In this document: in pieces, positions 1-6,267 of the stretch
How the letters are laid out: every line of letters begins with the position of its first letter
How positions within the stretch are numbered: the first letter of the stretch is position 1
Source of the DNA: WAPX01 sp964622075
GTDB taxonomy: Archaea; Halobacteriota; Archaeoglobi; Archaeoglobales; Archaeoglobaceae
Reading direction: 5' to 3'
Length of the DNA: 23,752 nt
Assembly (NCBI GenBank): GCA_964622075.1
Contig: CAZUMR010000004.1
Location: forward strand, 1 to 23,752
Translations under genes and position numbers: made by a program
Notes under the pieces: generated by a model
Database searches by the model: none
What the model was told of the DNA's origin: nothing
The model's input: only the letters and a program-made list of their open reading frames with translations

Positions 1-1
1 C

Positions 2-127
2 CCAACCACAACTGCTACACCAACACCAACCCCAACACCCAAGAAGAAGACTCCAGGCTTTGAGGCAGTGTTCGCCATTGCCGGACTTGTCGCAGTGGCA
101 TACCTGCTGAGAAGGAGGGAGCTCTAA
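2..127 (+). CDS. C-terminal end of a PGF-CTERM surface protein (5' truncated)
   Basis: The window opens inside a reading frame (frame 2) that ends at TAA 125-127. The 41 visible residues are a Thr/Pro-rich spacer (alternating T-P), three lysines, the tripeptide PGF, a hydrophobic segment of about 18 residues and a terminal RRREL. That order is the archaeal PGF-CTERM sorting signal, cleaved by archaeosortase A, with the new C-terminus attached to a lipid. The Thr/Pro spacer is the usual O-glycosylated stalk of S-layer or secreted surface proteins. The functional part lies outside the window, so the protein cannot be named further. A T-rich tract follows the stop. Confidence 0.85.
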   Translation, partial: PTTTATPTPTPTPKKKTPGFEAVFAIAGLVAVAYLLRRREL

Positions 128-132
128 AGTTT

Positions 133-172
133 GATTTTTAAATTTTTTAATTTTTTATTTTAATTTTACTTG
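133..172 (+). terminator. T-rich terminator after the PGF-CTERM gene
   Basis: Runs of five to six T separated by AA lie just behind the stop codon at 127, with no strong hairpin. This is the usual archaeal oligo-T termination signal. Confidence 0.55.
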
Positions 173-200
173 CTCTTCTGTTCTTATCTCTGCCCACAAT

Positions 201-230
201 AGTTCTGGCAACTTTAGTTCTGGCAACTTT
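201..230 (+). repeat. Perfect 15-bp tandem duplication before nth
   Basis: The unit AGTTCTGGCAACTTT occurs twice with no gap (201-215 and 216-230). The second copy runs directly into the TATA box at 228-236. It may be an operator or a recent slippage duplication; the sequence does not decide. Confidence 0.8.
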
Positions 231-237
231 TAAAAAC
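228..237 (+). promoter_or_regulatory. TATA box of nth
   Basis: TTTTAAAAA is centred near 232. With the spacing seen at the other promoters here, transcription should start near 258. That position coincides with the in-frame GTG at 258-260 and lies downstream of the GTG at 240. Confidence 0.5.
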
Positions 238-257
238 AGGTGTCTATCCTTCAGAAT

Positions 258-890
258 GTGCAGCTTTCGCCGGAAGATCTAATCTCAGAAATGGAAAGGG
301 TTGCAATAGAAAGGAAAGCACCGGTTTATATATTGAAAAAATTTCTCAAAACACCCTTTCAGCACCTTGTGTTTACAGTTTTGAGCTCCAGAACGAGAGA
401 TGAAAAGACTGTTGAAGCTTGTAAAAGACTGTTCAGTGTTGCAGATACTCCAGATAAACTGGCAAAACTTTCAGAAAAGGAGATAGAAGAGTTAATCAGG
501 GGTGTGGGCTTTTACAGAGTCAAGGCAAGAAATCTGAAAAAACTGGCAGAACAAATCGTGAAACTGGGGAAAGTTCCGGACAGTTATGAGGAATTGATAA
601 AACTTCCGGGAGTTGGTAGAAAAACAGCAAATGTGGTTCTTGCTTCTGCTTTTGGAAAACAGTCCATTGGTGTGGATACACATGTTCACAGAATATCAAA
701 TAGGCTTGGTCTTGTTTCAACGGAAAAACCTGAGGAAACTGAGAGGGAATTAAAGAAACTGTTTCCTGAAGAACTATGGAAAAATGTGAATCGGGCTATG
801 GTTGGTTTTGGCCAAACAGTATGCAAACCACAGAAGCCAAAATGCGGGGAATGTCCTTTTAAGGACTGGTGTCCAAGCGCTGTGGTTTAA
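258..890 (+). CDS. nth: Endonuclease III (DNA glycosylase/AP lyase)
   Basis: Base-excision-repair enzyme that removes oxidised pyrimidines and nicks the abasic site. Counting from the longest frame (GTG 240, 216 aa), the helix-hairpin-helix LPGVGRKTANVV is at 122-133 with catalytic Lys128, and catalytic Asp146 lies in VDTHVHR. The [4Fe-4S] loop is C195-X6-C202-X2-C205-X5-C211, complete and canonical. The start is uncertain. GTG 240 would lie before the predicted transcription start. In-frame GTG 258 falls at the expected leaderless position 26 nt after the TATA centre, and ATG 291 is a third option just before the conserved fold. I chose 258 (about 210 aa, normal for the family). It converges on prs. 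Confidence 0.93.
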   Translation: MQLSPEDLISEMERVAIERKAPVYILKKFLKTPFQHLVFTVLSSRTRDEKTVEACKRLFSVADTPDKLAKLSEKEIEELIRGVGFYRVKARNLKKLAEQIVKLGKVPDSYEELIKLPGVGRKTANVVLASAFGKQSIGVDTHVHRISNRLGLVSTEKPEETERELKKLFPEELWKNVNRAMVGFGQTVCKPQKPKCGECPFKDWCPSAVV

Positions 891-905
891 TCTGGAGTTT
901 AATCT

Positions 906-934
906 GGTTTTCTTGTTTTTTAGCAATTTTTCTT
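906..934 (+). terminator. T-rich terminator of nth
   Basis: Three T-rich clusters (TTTTCTTGTTTTTT, then ATTTTTCTT) follow the nth stop within 45 nt. They lie in the convergent gap with prs. Confidence 0.5.
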
Positions 935-957
935 AATACGATTACATTACTAACATC

Positions 958-984
958 AAAACAAAAAATTAAAAACATTTAAAA
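958..984 (-). terminator. T-rich terminator of prs
   Basis: Read on the minus strand, the stretch just past the prs stop is T-rich with runs of five to six T. It is the counterpart of the nth terminator in the same convergent gap. Confidence 0.5.
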
Positions 985-1006
985 ATTCAATTTATATTCA
1001 ATTTAT
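985..1006. repeat. 11-bp perfect tandem duplication across the prs stop codon
   Basis: ATTCAATTTAT occurs at 985-995 and again at 996-1006 (perfect, no gap). On the minus strand the second copy is read in a different frame and supplies the TGA stop of prs at 989-987. Confidence 0.85.
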
Positions 1007-1835
1007 CTGCTATAATTTTTGAGACACTCAGAATGCTTACAGCCTGCTCTATGGTATCTGTGGCTATTACCTTTCTGATTCCATGGGAGTAAAGCTTGTT
1101 CAGAGCATTGGCGGCAAGAACAGCGTGAACGCAGGCAGCTTCTACACTTTTTGCTCCGTTTTCTACCATGGTCTCAGCTGCTTTGGCTATCGTGCCTCCT
1201 GTAGAGATTATGTCATCAACGATTACAACGTCTCTACCTTCAACATCAACGTTTTTTGGCTGTATTTCTACGGTTTCTGCATCAATTCTTACTTTTTCCA
1301 GATAGTCATATTCACAGCCTGCAAATTTTGCTGCAACTTTAACCCTTTCGAGCGAACCCCTGTCAGGAGATATCATGACAACATCTCTATCCCTGTAATG
1401 TTCTCCTATGACAGGCATTGCATCGGCCTCTATCAGATTCCTGAAGTGTGATGCTGCCTCTCTGCTGTGCAGATTTACCGAGACAACTTTGCTTGAGTGC
1501 GTTTCAAGGAATTCGGCTATAGCTCTTATACTTACAGCTTCACCTTCGTTAAAAGCTCTATCCTGTCTGGCATAGCCCATGTACGGTATTACTGCGGTAA
1601 TATCTTCTTTGTCCAGAAAATCGCCCAGAGCATCAAAAAGCAGCATCAGATATACTATGTCATCACTCGACCTTATGCTTTGAACTACTGTCGCTTTTTC
1701 AACTTTCTCGTCAAGTTTTACGTAGAGTTCTCCATCCGGAAACTTCTTGTAAGTGACTCTGGCTAAGTTAACATTCAGGCGATTTGCAATTCTCTCTGCC
1801 AGTACTGGAGAAGAAGGGCCTGCTATTACGTGCAT
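987..1835 (-). CDS. prs: Ribose-phosphate pyrophosphokinase (archaeal class III)
   Basis: Makes PRPP from ribose 5-phosphate and ATP, feeding purine, pyrimidine, histidine and tryptophan synthesis. The 282 residues are typical for the shorter archaeal type. The substrate motif KFPDGELYVK is at 31-40. The ATP-site segment YARQDRAF is at 88-95. Flexible-loop residues Lys181 and Arg183 are in KVRID. The PRPP loop VIVDDIISTGGT is at about 204-215. The start is ATG 1835. A TATA-like GTTTAATATCC on the minus strand around 1859 sits about 24 nt upstream, so the mRNA is probably leaderless. The last codons fall in an 11-bp duplication. It is not in an operon with purD, which lies 17 kb away. Confidence 0.96.
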   Translation of the reverse strand: MHVIAGPSSPVLAERIANRLNVNLARVTYKKFPDGELYVKLDEKVEKATVVQSIRSSDDIVYLMLLFDALGDFLDKEDITAVIPYMGYARQDRAFNEGEAVSIRAIAEFLETHSSKVVSVNLHSREAASHFRNLIEADAMPVIGEHYRDRDVVMISPDRGSLERVKVAAKFAGCEYDYLEKVRIDAETVEIQPKNVDVEGRDVVIVDDIISTGGTIAKAAETMVENGAKSVEAACVHAVLAANALNKLYSHGIRKVIATDTIEQAVSILSVSKIIADKLNIN

Positions 1836-1905
1836 GAAGCTACTACGCCTGCTGGATATTAAACTTTGTTAAATCCGTTTTGTAAGATGGCGTAATTTAA
1901 ACTCT

Positions 1906-2520
1906 CTAAACCTTCAAACTTTTTATGGATTCCCAGACCGGGTCCGGGACCTCTACTTTATATTCTGAAACGTCTATAACGCTAACGTCTTTTCCGGAGT
2001 ATGGAGATTCGACTATCAGTTCTCTCTTCCATGTGTCTTCTATAAGTCTCTTCTTTAGTCTGAGAACCATCGTGAATGGGCGGGACATCATTATCTCTTC
2101 TCTTCTTCCCTGAGCTCCCTTCGTTAACAGGGCGAGGGTAAAGCCTCCCTGATTCTGGATTTTCCATATCGTGTTCAGCATGAACAGATACGTTTTCTCA
2201 AGTCCGTGTATAAGCAGCAACTCTGGTATTACTGAAATTATGAGAGTAAACCTGCTCATGTTTTCTCCAGCTTTTGATATCGCTATGCTCACTTCATTCA
2301 GATTCATTAAGTTTACGAAATTATAACCTCTCCACTGTTTTGGAGTGGCTATGCACAGCTTCCCTGTATAATTATACGACTTGACTATCTTGTTGAGCAG
2401 TGCAGGCGGCTCCGAAGCTATCCAGACTATTTCAGATGATAACTTTGATGCGAGGTGAAAGAGGAAAGATGAACCTTCATATCCGGGATCGGAAATCAAA
2501 AGTACGTCTGGTCTGTTCAT
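1906..2520 (-). CDS. Degenerate KaiC/RecA-like protein, function unknown
   Basis: The N-terminus VLLISDPGYEGSSFLFHLA has the position and hydrophobic pattern of a RecA/KaiC P-loop but lacks the GK[ST] of Walker A, so ATP binding by that motif is unlikely. The central part (LIISVIPELLLIHGLEKTYLF) resembles the Walker B strand and following helix of KaiC-like archaeal proteins of the DUF835/DUF7504 kind. No transmembrane segment is evident. ATG 2532 gives 208 aa, but the only good TATA element (minus strand, centred near 2549) would start transcription near 2523, just ahead of the in-frame ATG at 2520. I chose 2520 (204 aa). Neither start has a ribosome binding site. Assignment to the superfamily is inference from pattern; no function is claimed. 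Confidence 0.75.
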   Translation of the reverse strand: MNRPDVLLISDPGYEGSSFLFHLASKLSSEIVWIASEPPALLNKIVKSYNYTGKLCIATPKQWRGYNFVNLMNLNEVSIAISKAGENMSRFTLIISVIPELLLIHGLEKTYLFMLNTIWKIQNQGGFTLALLTKGAQGRREEIMMSRPFTMVLRLKKRLIEDTWKRELIVESPYSGKDVSVIDVSEYKVEVPDPVWESIKSLKV

Positions 2521-2563
2521 AGTATTTTGCATGGGTTATTGGTATATTTTTATTTCTGTCCGA

Positions 2564-2818
2564 CTACTCGTTCGCGTTTTCGGAAATCATTTCTCTATAT
2601 TGTTCAACAAGTTCCGTAAGGTAAACGGGGAGCCTGCCACTTCTCCTCTTCTTTGGATGTGTGTTTTTGGGGGGTTCGACGTAGGCGCACATGAGGTAGT
2701 GCTCTATCGCCTTCGCAAGAGCATCCTTTGTAGTCTTCTCTCCAGTCTTCTCCTTCAGCTTCCTGAGCATATCTTCCGGCAATTTGGTCTGGGCGATAAT
2801 GTACTTTTCCACGATCAT
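2564..2818 (-). CDS. Small DUF5371-like archaeal protein
   Basis: About 84 aa. The N-terminal half (IIAQTKLPEDMLRKLKEKTG, then EKTTKDALAKAIEHYL) reads like a short strand followed by two helices. That resembles ribbon-helix-helix proteins and the archaeal DUF5371 family as I recall it. The C-terminal half is basic (PKKRRSGR) and ends in an acidic helix. Start choice is ambiguous: GTG 2821, ATG 2818 and GTG 2812 are all in frame. A GAGGTG at 2824-2819 touches the ATG but stands at ideal spacing (6 nt) for GTG 2812. A TATA-like element lies near 2853. Transcription regulation is possible but only inferred. Confidence 0.75.
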   Translation of the reverse strand: MIVEKYIIAQTKLPEDMLRKLKEKTGEKTTKDALAKAIEHYLMCAYVEPPKNTHPKKRRSGRLPVYLTELVEQYREMISENANE

Positions 2819-3064
2819 CACCTCATCACATTATTATAATCATCACCTAAATATATGTTTCGGCTGACTTGTTCGAAATCCTGCATTCCGGTTTTGAAGG
2901 CGTTTTAGAGGGCTGTAAGCGCGTTATTGTAATTTATTTGGTATTTTTATTAATAAATTTAAACAGTGCACCGATAATTCTATAATAAGTTTAAAAAATT
3001 GGCATTTCCAGAATAGTATACTGTAAAAAATAAAAATAGCATGCAGATTAAACGTATTTAGCAA

Positions 3065-3460
3065 TCATTTAAACGATCTGTATCTTCCCTCCGCTATACA
3101 CTCCTCGACTTTCCTTATGAACCTGTTTTCAGATTGCAGCACATGGATTATTGCAGTATCCCCTCTCATTTTTTCAATTCTCGAAACGTACTCCGCTTCA
3201 TCTTCGTTTCCGTGGTAAAGTATCCATTTCCTGTACTCCGGTACTTCACAGAATGATGCTGAGGTTATTATCTCGACGAGGGCGAAGCTATTCTCTATCA
3301 CTGCGTCAGCCACCTCGTATTCTATGGCGTACAGCCTTCCTCTGTGGTAGTAAACCGTATCCACATCAAGCACTGCGAGTTTTCTTGCGAAGTCTGAGAA
3401 ACAGTACTCCTCCGGCTCGTCAATCATCTCAACGACGTGCCTGAAGGAGAACTCCTTCAT
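3065..3460 (-). CDS. Unknown 131-aa cytosolic protein, coupled to the CBS gene
   Basis: I do not recognise the family. The protein is acidic with alternating predicted strands and helices (LAVLDVDTVYYHRGRLYAIE, ALVEIITSASFCEVPEYRKW) and has no signal peptide or membrane segment. Its ATG overlaps the stop of the upstream CBS gene by four bases (ATGA, 3460-3457), and a GAGGAG lies about 7 nt upstream inside the CBS gene. Translation should therefore be coupled to that gene, which suggests a shared role. It is the last gene of the DUF151-CBS operon. The frame is supported by this overlap and by the strand continuity of the operon. Confidence 0.8.
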   Translation of the reverse strand: MKEFSFRHVVEMIDEPEEYCFSDFARKLAVLDVDTVYYHRGRLYAIEYEVADAVIENSFALVEIITSASFCEVPEYRKWILYHGNEDEAEYVSRIEKMRGDTAIIHVLQSENRFIRKVEECIAEGRYRSFK

Positions 3461-4617
3461 GAAATCGTCTCCTCGTAGAACTTCTTGACCATTCTCTGAT
3501 CGAGTAGCAGCTCCTTCTCCTGTAAAACGGCTCTTTCAAGCTTCTTTAACGTGGCGTTTAATGCAAATTCCACACCCCAGCTCTCTCCGGTAACGAAAAA
3601 CGTTCCCTTGTCACTCGTCAGCTTTAGCCTCACGTGAACGAGGGGCAGACCTCTGAAGTTTTCCTTGTGCCTCTTTACGTAAACGAACAGAACGGCATTT
3701 CCAAGGAAGTTCCCGAACTTTCTCATGAACCTCTCAAGGTCCTCCATTAGAGCTTTTCTGTCAAATTCATCAAGAGATATGTCCTTTGTAATTAGCTGAA
3801 CCTGGAACTCTGCAGGGCTTCTTCTCTTCAGCAGAATTTCGAGCAAATCCTTTTTGATGACTATACCTTCCGGAATCATGTCTCTTACAATTACGACGCT
3901 CGAGATGTTGTTCTCGGTCATGAGGTCTATTATCTTTGGCACAGGATCTAATCTGTCTGCAGTTATTACAGGATAGCTCATGACACTCTCCACCATTATC
4001 GAGAGAGATCTGTCAACCTTCCCGCCACCCTTTCCAAGTCTGCTCTCTCTCTTTGGTGCTATTACCCTGTCAATTATGTCCTTTCCTGTTACGATTCCAA
4101 CGACTTTATGATTGTCATCAACAACCACGAGCCTGTCAATTCCGTGATTTCTCATTGTAGCAAGAGCTTTTGCAACACTCTCCCTTTCGTTTATCGTTAT
4201 AACTTCTGGATTCATGACATCTCTTGCTTTCAGGTTCTCAAATTCGCCCTTTACGGCATTCAGAAAGTCGTTTATGTCTATTGCACCGTAGCCTTCAGAA
4301 GTTTTAACAAGAACGAACGGAGTTGAATCCTCCACAAACCTTCTTGCTACCTTCTCAACGCTTAACTCATCTTCGCTAAGAACTCCCGTTTTTATAACAA
4401 AATTTTTAACCTTTGTCTCGTGCGGGTTAACCATCACACAGCCTCTCATCAGATCTCTGTCTCTTATAACTCCAATTATTCTGTCACCTTCTCTTACAAG
4501 CACGGCACCTTTTCCACTATCCTCGAAAATAGAAACGACTTTTGAAACAGTATCTTCCGCATCAACCACGCTGTAGTCGTACTTTATCAGAGATTTCAGC
4601 ATCTCGCGTTCGTCCAT
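3457..4617 (-). CDS. Four-CBS-domain protein with HPF-like C-terminal domain
   Basis: 386 aa. CBS motifs lie at about 10-58, 69-123, 128-186 and 208-264, forming two Bateman modules that usually bind adenine nucleotides. CBS3 and CBS4 are the most canonical (DVMNPEVITI...GIVTGKDI; VMSYPVITA...GIVIKKDL). Residues about 270-375 are not CBS. The pattern (FQVQLITKDI, a helix, then VHVRLKLTSDKGTFFVTGES, then WGVEFALNATLKKLERAV) matches the strand-helix-three strands-helix layout and conserved final helix of HPF/RaiA ribosome hibernation factors. A perfect AAAGGAGGTGG precedes ATG 4617. It lies 14 nt behind the DUF151 gene and overlaps the next gene. A ribosome-binding, energy-sensing role is inference. 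Confidence 0.9.
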   Translation of the reverse strand: MDEREMLKSLIKYDYSVVDAEDTVSKVVSIFEDSGKGAVLVREGDRIIGVIRDRDLMRGCVMVNPHETKVKNFVIKTGVLSEDELSVEKVARRFVEDSTPFVLVKTSEGYGAIDINDFLNAVKGEFENLKARDVMNPEVITINERESVAKALATMRNHGIDRLVVVDDNHKVVGIVTGKDIIDRVIAPKRESRLGKGGGKVDRSLSIMVESVMSYPVITADRLDPVPKIIDLMTENNISSVVIVRDMIPEGIVIKKDLLEILLKRRSPAEFQVQLITKDISLDEFDRKALMEDLERFMRKFGNFLGNAVLFVYVKRHKENFRGLPLVHVRLKLTSDKGTFFVTGESWGVEFALNATLKKLERAVLQEKELLLDQRMVKKFYEETIS

Positions 4618-4618
4618 T

Positions 4619-4630
4619 CAACCACCTCCT
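4619..4630 (-). promoter_or_regulatory. Strong Shine-Dalgarno of the CBS gene
   Basis: Minus strand AAAGGAGGTGGT is a near-full match to the archaeal anti-SD. It fixes the CBS start at 4617 and identifies an internal operon start. Confidence 0.75.
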
Positions 4631-4631
4631 T

Positions 4632-5072
4632 TCAGATCACTTCGTCGAAATCGACGAAAGTTTCCGGCAACTCATCTTTGTAAGCTTCATCAAGAACTTT
4701 TTCATCGATATATATCGGGACGGCAAGCCTGACAGCTATTGCTATGCTGTCGCTCGGCCTTGCGTCAATTTCAACTTCCTGACCGTTCTTTTTTAAAATA
4801 AGCCGGGCATAAAAAATGTTGTCGATCATGTCGTCTATAATTACCTTCACTACTTTTGCGTCGAGTCTCCTTATAATCTCAACGAGCAGATCGTGTGTCA
4901 TGGGGCGGGGAGGAATCTCATTTTTTAATGCAGAATGAATGGCCACAGCTTCAGAAATCCCGATGTATATTGGAAGAATTCTTCCATCTTCCGCCCTTAA
5001 AACAACGACGGGCGAAAAGCCAAGAATTCCCCGTTCCGCGTAAACACCAAACACTTCCGCTACAAGTCCCAT
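4632..5072 (-). CDS. DUF151 bifunctional nuclease family protein
   Basis: Belongs to the family of Thermotoga TM0160 and plant bifunctional nuclease BFN. Key blocks are LPIYIGISEAVAIHSAL, RPMTHDLLVEI and DARPSDSIAIAVR, all intact; the Asp/Arg/Ser of the last block form the presumed active site. The longest frame starts at ATG 5090 (152 aa), but its first six codons are the AT-rich string TTTTAATATATAT. A TATA-like CTATTAATA on the minus strand near 5102 predicts transcription from about 5076. ATG 5072 (MGLVAEVFGVY, 146 aa) also matches the family N-terminus better, so I use it. It leads the DUF151-CBS-unknown operon. The physiological substrate of archaeal members is not established. Confidence 0.9.
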   Translation of the reverse strand: MGLVAEVFGVYAERGILGFSPVVVLRAEDGRILPIYIGISEAVAIHSALKNEIPPRPMTHDLLVEIIRRLDAKVVKVIIDDMIDNIFYARLILKKNGQEVEIDARPSDSIAIAVRLAVPIYIDEKVLDEAYKDELPETFVDFDEVI

Positions 5073-5163
5073 ATATATTAAAACTGGCATGTGCAGGTAT
5101 TAATAGTTTGCCGGAGAAACAAACAGTCGTGCAGTATGGGGTAAAAATGAACTCTATAAAAAT

Positions 5164-6156
5164 TCAAGGAAAGAGCGGAGGAGTTAGCAACCCCTCAGTT
5201 TCTTCAAAACCCATCATCAGGTTCATGTTCTGAATGGCCTGCCCGCTTGCACCCTTTACAAGGTTATCGATTGCGGAAACTGCCACAACTCTCCCCCTAT
5301 CTTTCTCGAAGAAAAGTGCTATGTCGCAGAAGTTGCTCCCTCTTACCCAGCTGAGCCTGACGTTTTTCTGTAACCTGACGAAAGGTTTGTCCCTGTAAAA
5401 CTCCTCATACAGCCTTCTAATTTCTTCCTCTCCAGCATCTCTGTTGCAGAATATGTGGGCTGTTGTTAGTATTCCCCTTGAACCGGGATAAACCTGTGGA
5501 GTGAAAAAGACGTCACACTTCAACTCCTGAACCATCTCATAGAAGTGTCTGTGTTCGGTTACCTTGTATGGTATTACACTCTCATGCAGGTTCGGATAGT
5601 GTGTGAAGTCTGTGGGTTTTGCTCCAGCTCCGGTAATTCCACTCTTGCAGTCGAACACAACTCTCTCTATCAGCCCTTCCTTGGCAAGCGGATATGCTGA
5701 GAGTATGCATCCTGTAGGATAACATCCGGGATTCGCTACGAGATTTGCTTTTTTTATTTTCTCTCTATGCACCTCCGGCAGGCCGTAAACGGCTCTAATG
5801 TATCCTGTATGTTCGCCATAGACTTTTTCGTAAACTTCTTTTTCAAGTCTGTAGTCTGCTGACAGGTCTATAACCCTGAATCCTGTTTCCACGAGCTCTG
5901 GAACGTATTTCATGGCCTCTCCGTGAGGAACTGCCGTAAAAACGACGTCACAGTCCTCAAGATTTTTAATTTCTGGAGAAACGAATGATATGTCATAAAA
6001 ACCTTTTAGAAATGGAAGAACATCCTCTACAGACTTTCCCTCGTACTTTCTCGAAGTTACTGCCACGACCTCAGCTTTCCTGTGCTGTGCAAGTATTCTG
6101 AGAAGCTCTGAGCCTGTGTAACCACTACCTCCAATTATTCCAACCCTGCAATTCAT
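5164..6156 (-). CDS. argC: N-acetyl-gamma-glutamyl-phosphate reductase
   Basis: NADPH-dependent reduction of N-acetylglutamyl phosphate to the semialdehyde in arginine synthesis. The nucleotide-binding GIIGGSGYTGSELLR is at the N-terminus. The catalytic cysteine is in VANPGCYPTG (C146 of the long form). The downstream substrate region contains SGITGAGAKP and HRHFYEM. About 330 aa is the usual length. The longest frame begins at GTG 6159, but ATG 6156 directly follows and is preferred; GGTG abuts it. The promoter region contains a duplicated GGTAATAAA that could act as two TATA elements. It is divergent from bioY. A LysY-type role in lysine synthesis is possible in some archaea, but argG nearby favours arginine. 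Confidence 0.95.
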   Translation of the reverse strand: MNCRVGIIGGSGYTGSELLRILAQHRKAEVVAVTSRKYEGKSVEDVLPFLKGFYDISFVSPEIKNLEDCDVVFTAVPHGEAMKYVPELVETGFRVIDLSADYRLEKEVYEKVYGEHTGYIRAVYGLPEVHREKIKKANLVANPGCYPTGCILSAYPLAKEGLIERVVFDCKSGITGAGAKPTDFTHYPNLHESVIPYKVTEHRHFYEMVQELKCDVFFTPQVYPGSRGILTTAHIFCNRDAGEEEIRRLYEEFYRDKPFVRLQKNVRLSWVRGSNFCDIALFFEKDRGRVVAVSAIDNLVKGASGQAIQNMNLMMGFEETEGLLTPPLFP

Positions 6157-6176
6157 CACCGCTTTTTGCAGTTCGG

Positions 6177-6196
6177 CCTTTATTACCTTTATTACC
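6177..6196 (-). promoter_or_regulatory. argC: Duplicated TATA-like element of argC
   Basis: CCTTTATTA occurs in tandem (6177-6185, 6186-6194) followed by CC. On the minus strand this reads GGTAATAAA twice, centred about 25 and 34 nt upstream of the argC ATG. The spacing fits one or two overlapping core promoters. Confidence 0.45.
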
Positions 6197-6232
6197 TGAA
6201 ATTATTTCCTGCTCATTTACTGCCTCGTTAAC

Positions 6233-6260
6233 AGTAAACCTTTTTAAATTATGGTTTACT
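6233..6260 (+). promoter_or_regulatory. BirA-type biotin operator enclosing the bioY TATA box
   Basis: AGTAAACC (6233-6240) and GGTTTACT (6253-6260) form a perfect 8-bp inverted repeat with a 12-bp spacer. The core GTAAACC/GGTTTAC equals the known BirA operator half-sites (TTGTAAACC and GGTTTACAA). The spacer TTTTTAAATTAT is itself the TATA box, centred about 23 nt before the bioY ATG. Biotin-bound BirA would block TBP. The match is read from sequence; regulation is inferred. Confidence 0.75.
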
Positions 6261-6267
6261 CGAATTC

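Noticed and set aside
2531..2839. 102-codon plus-strand frame opposite the DUF5371-like gene
   Set aside because: The minus-strand frame has a Shine-Dalgarno, TATA element and a coherent helical sequence; the plus frame does not.
2868..2884. GTTCGAAATCC resembling a tRNA T-arm
   Set aside because: No matching acceptor, D or anticodon arms could be placed around it on either strand.
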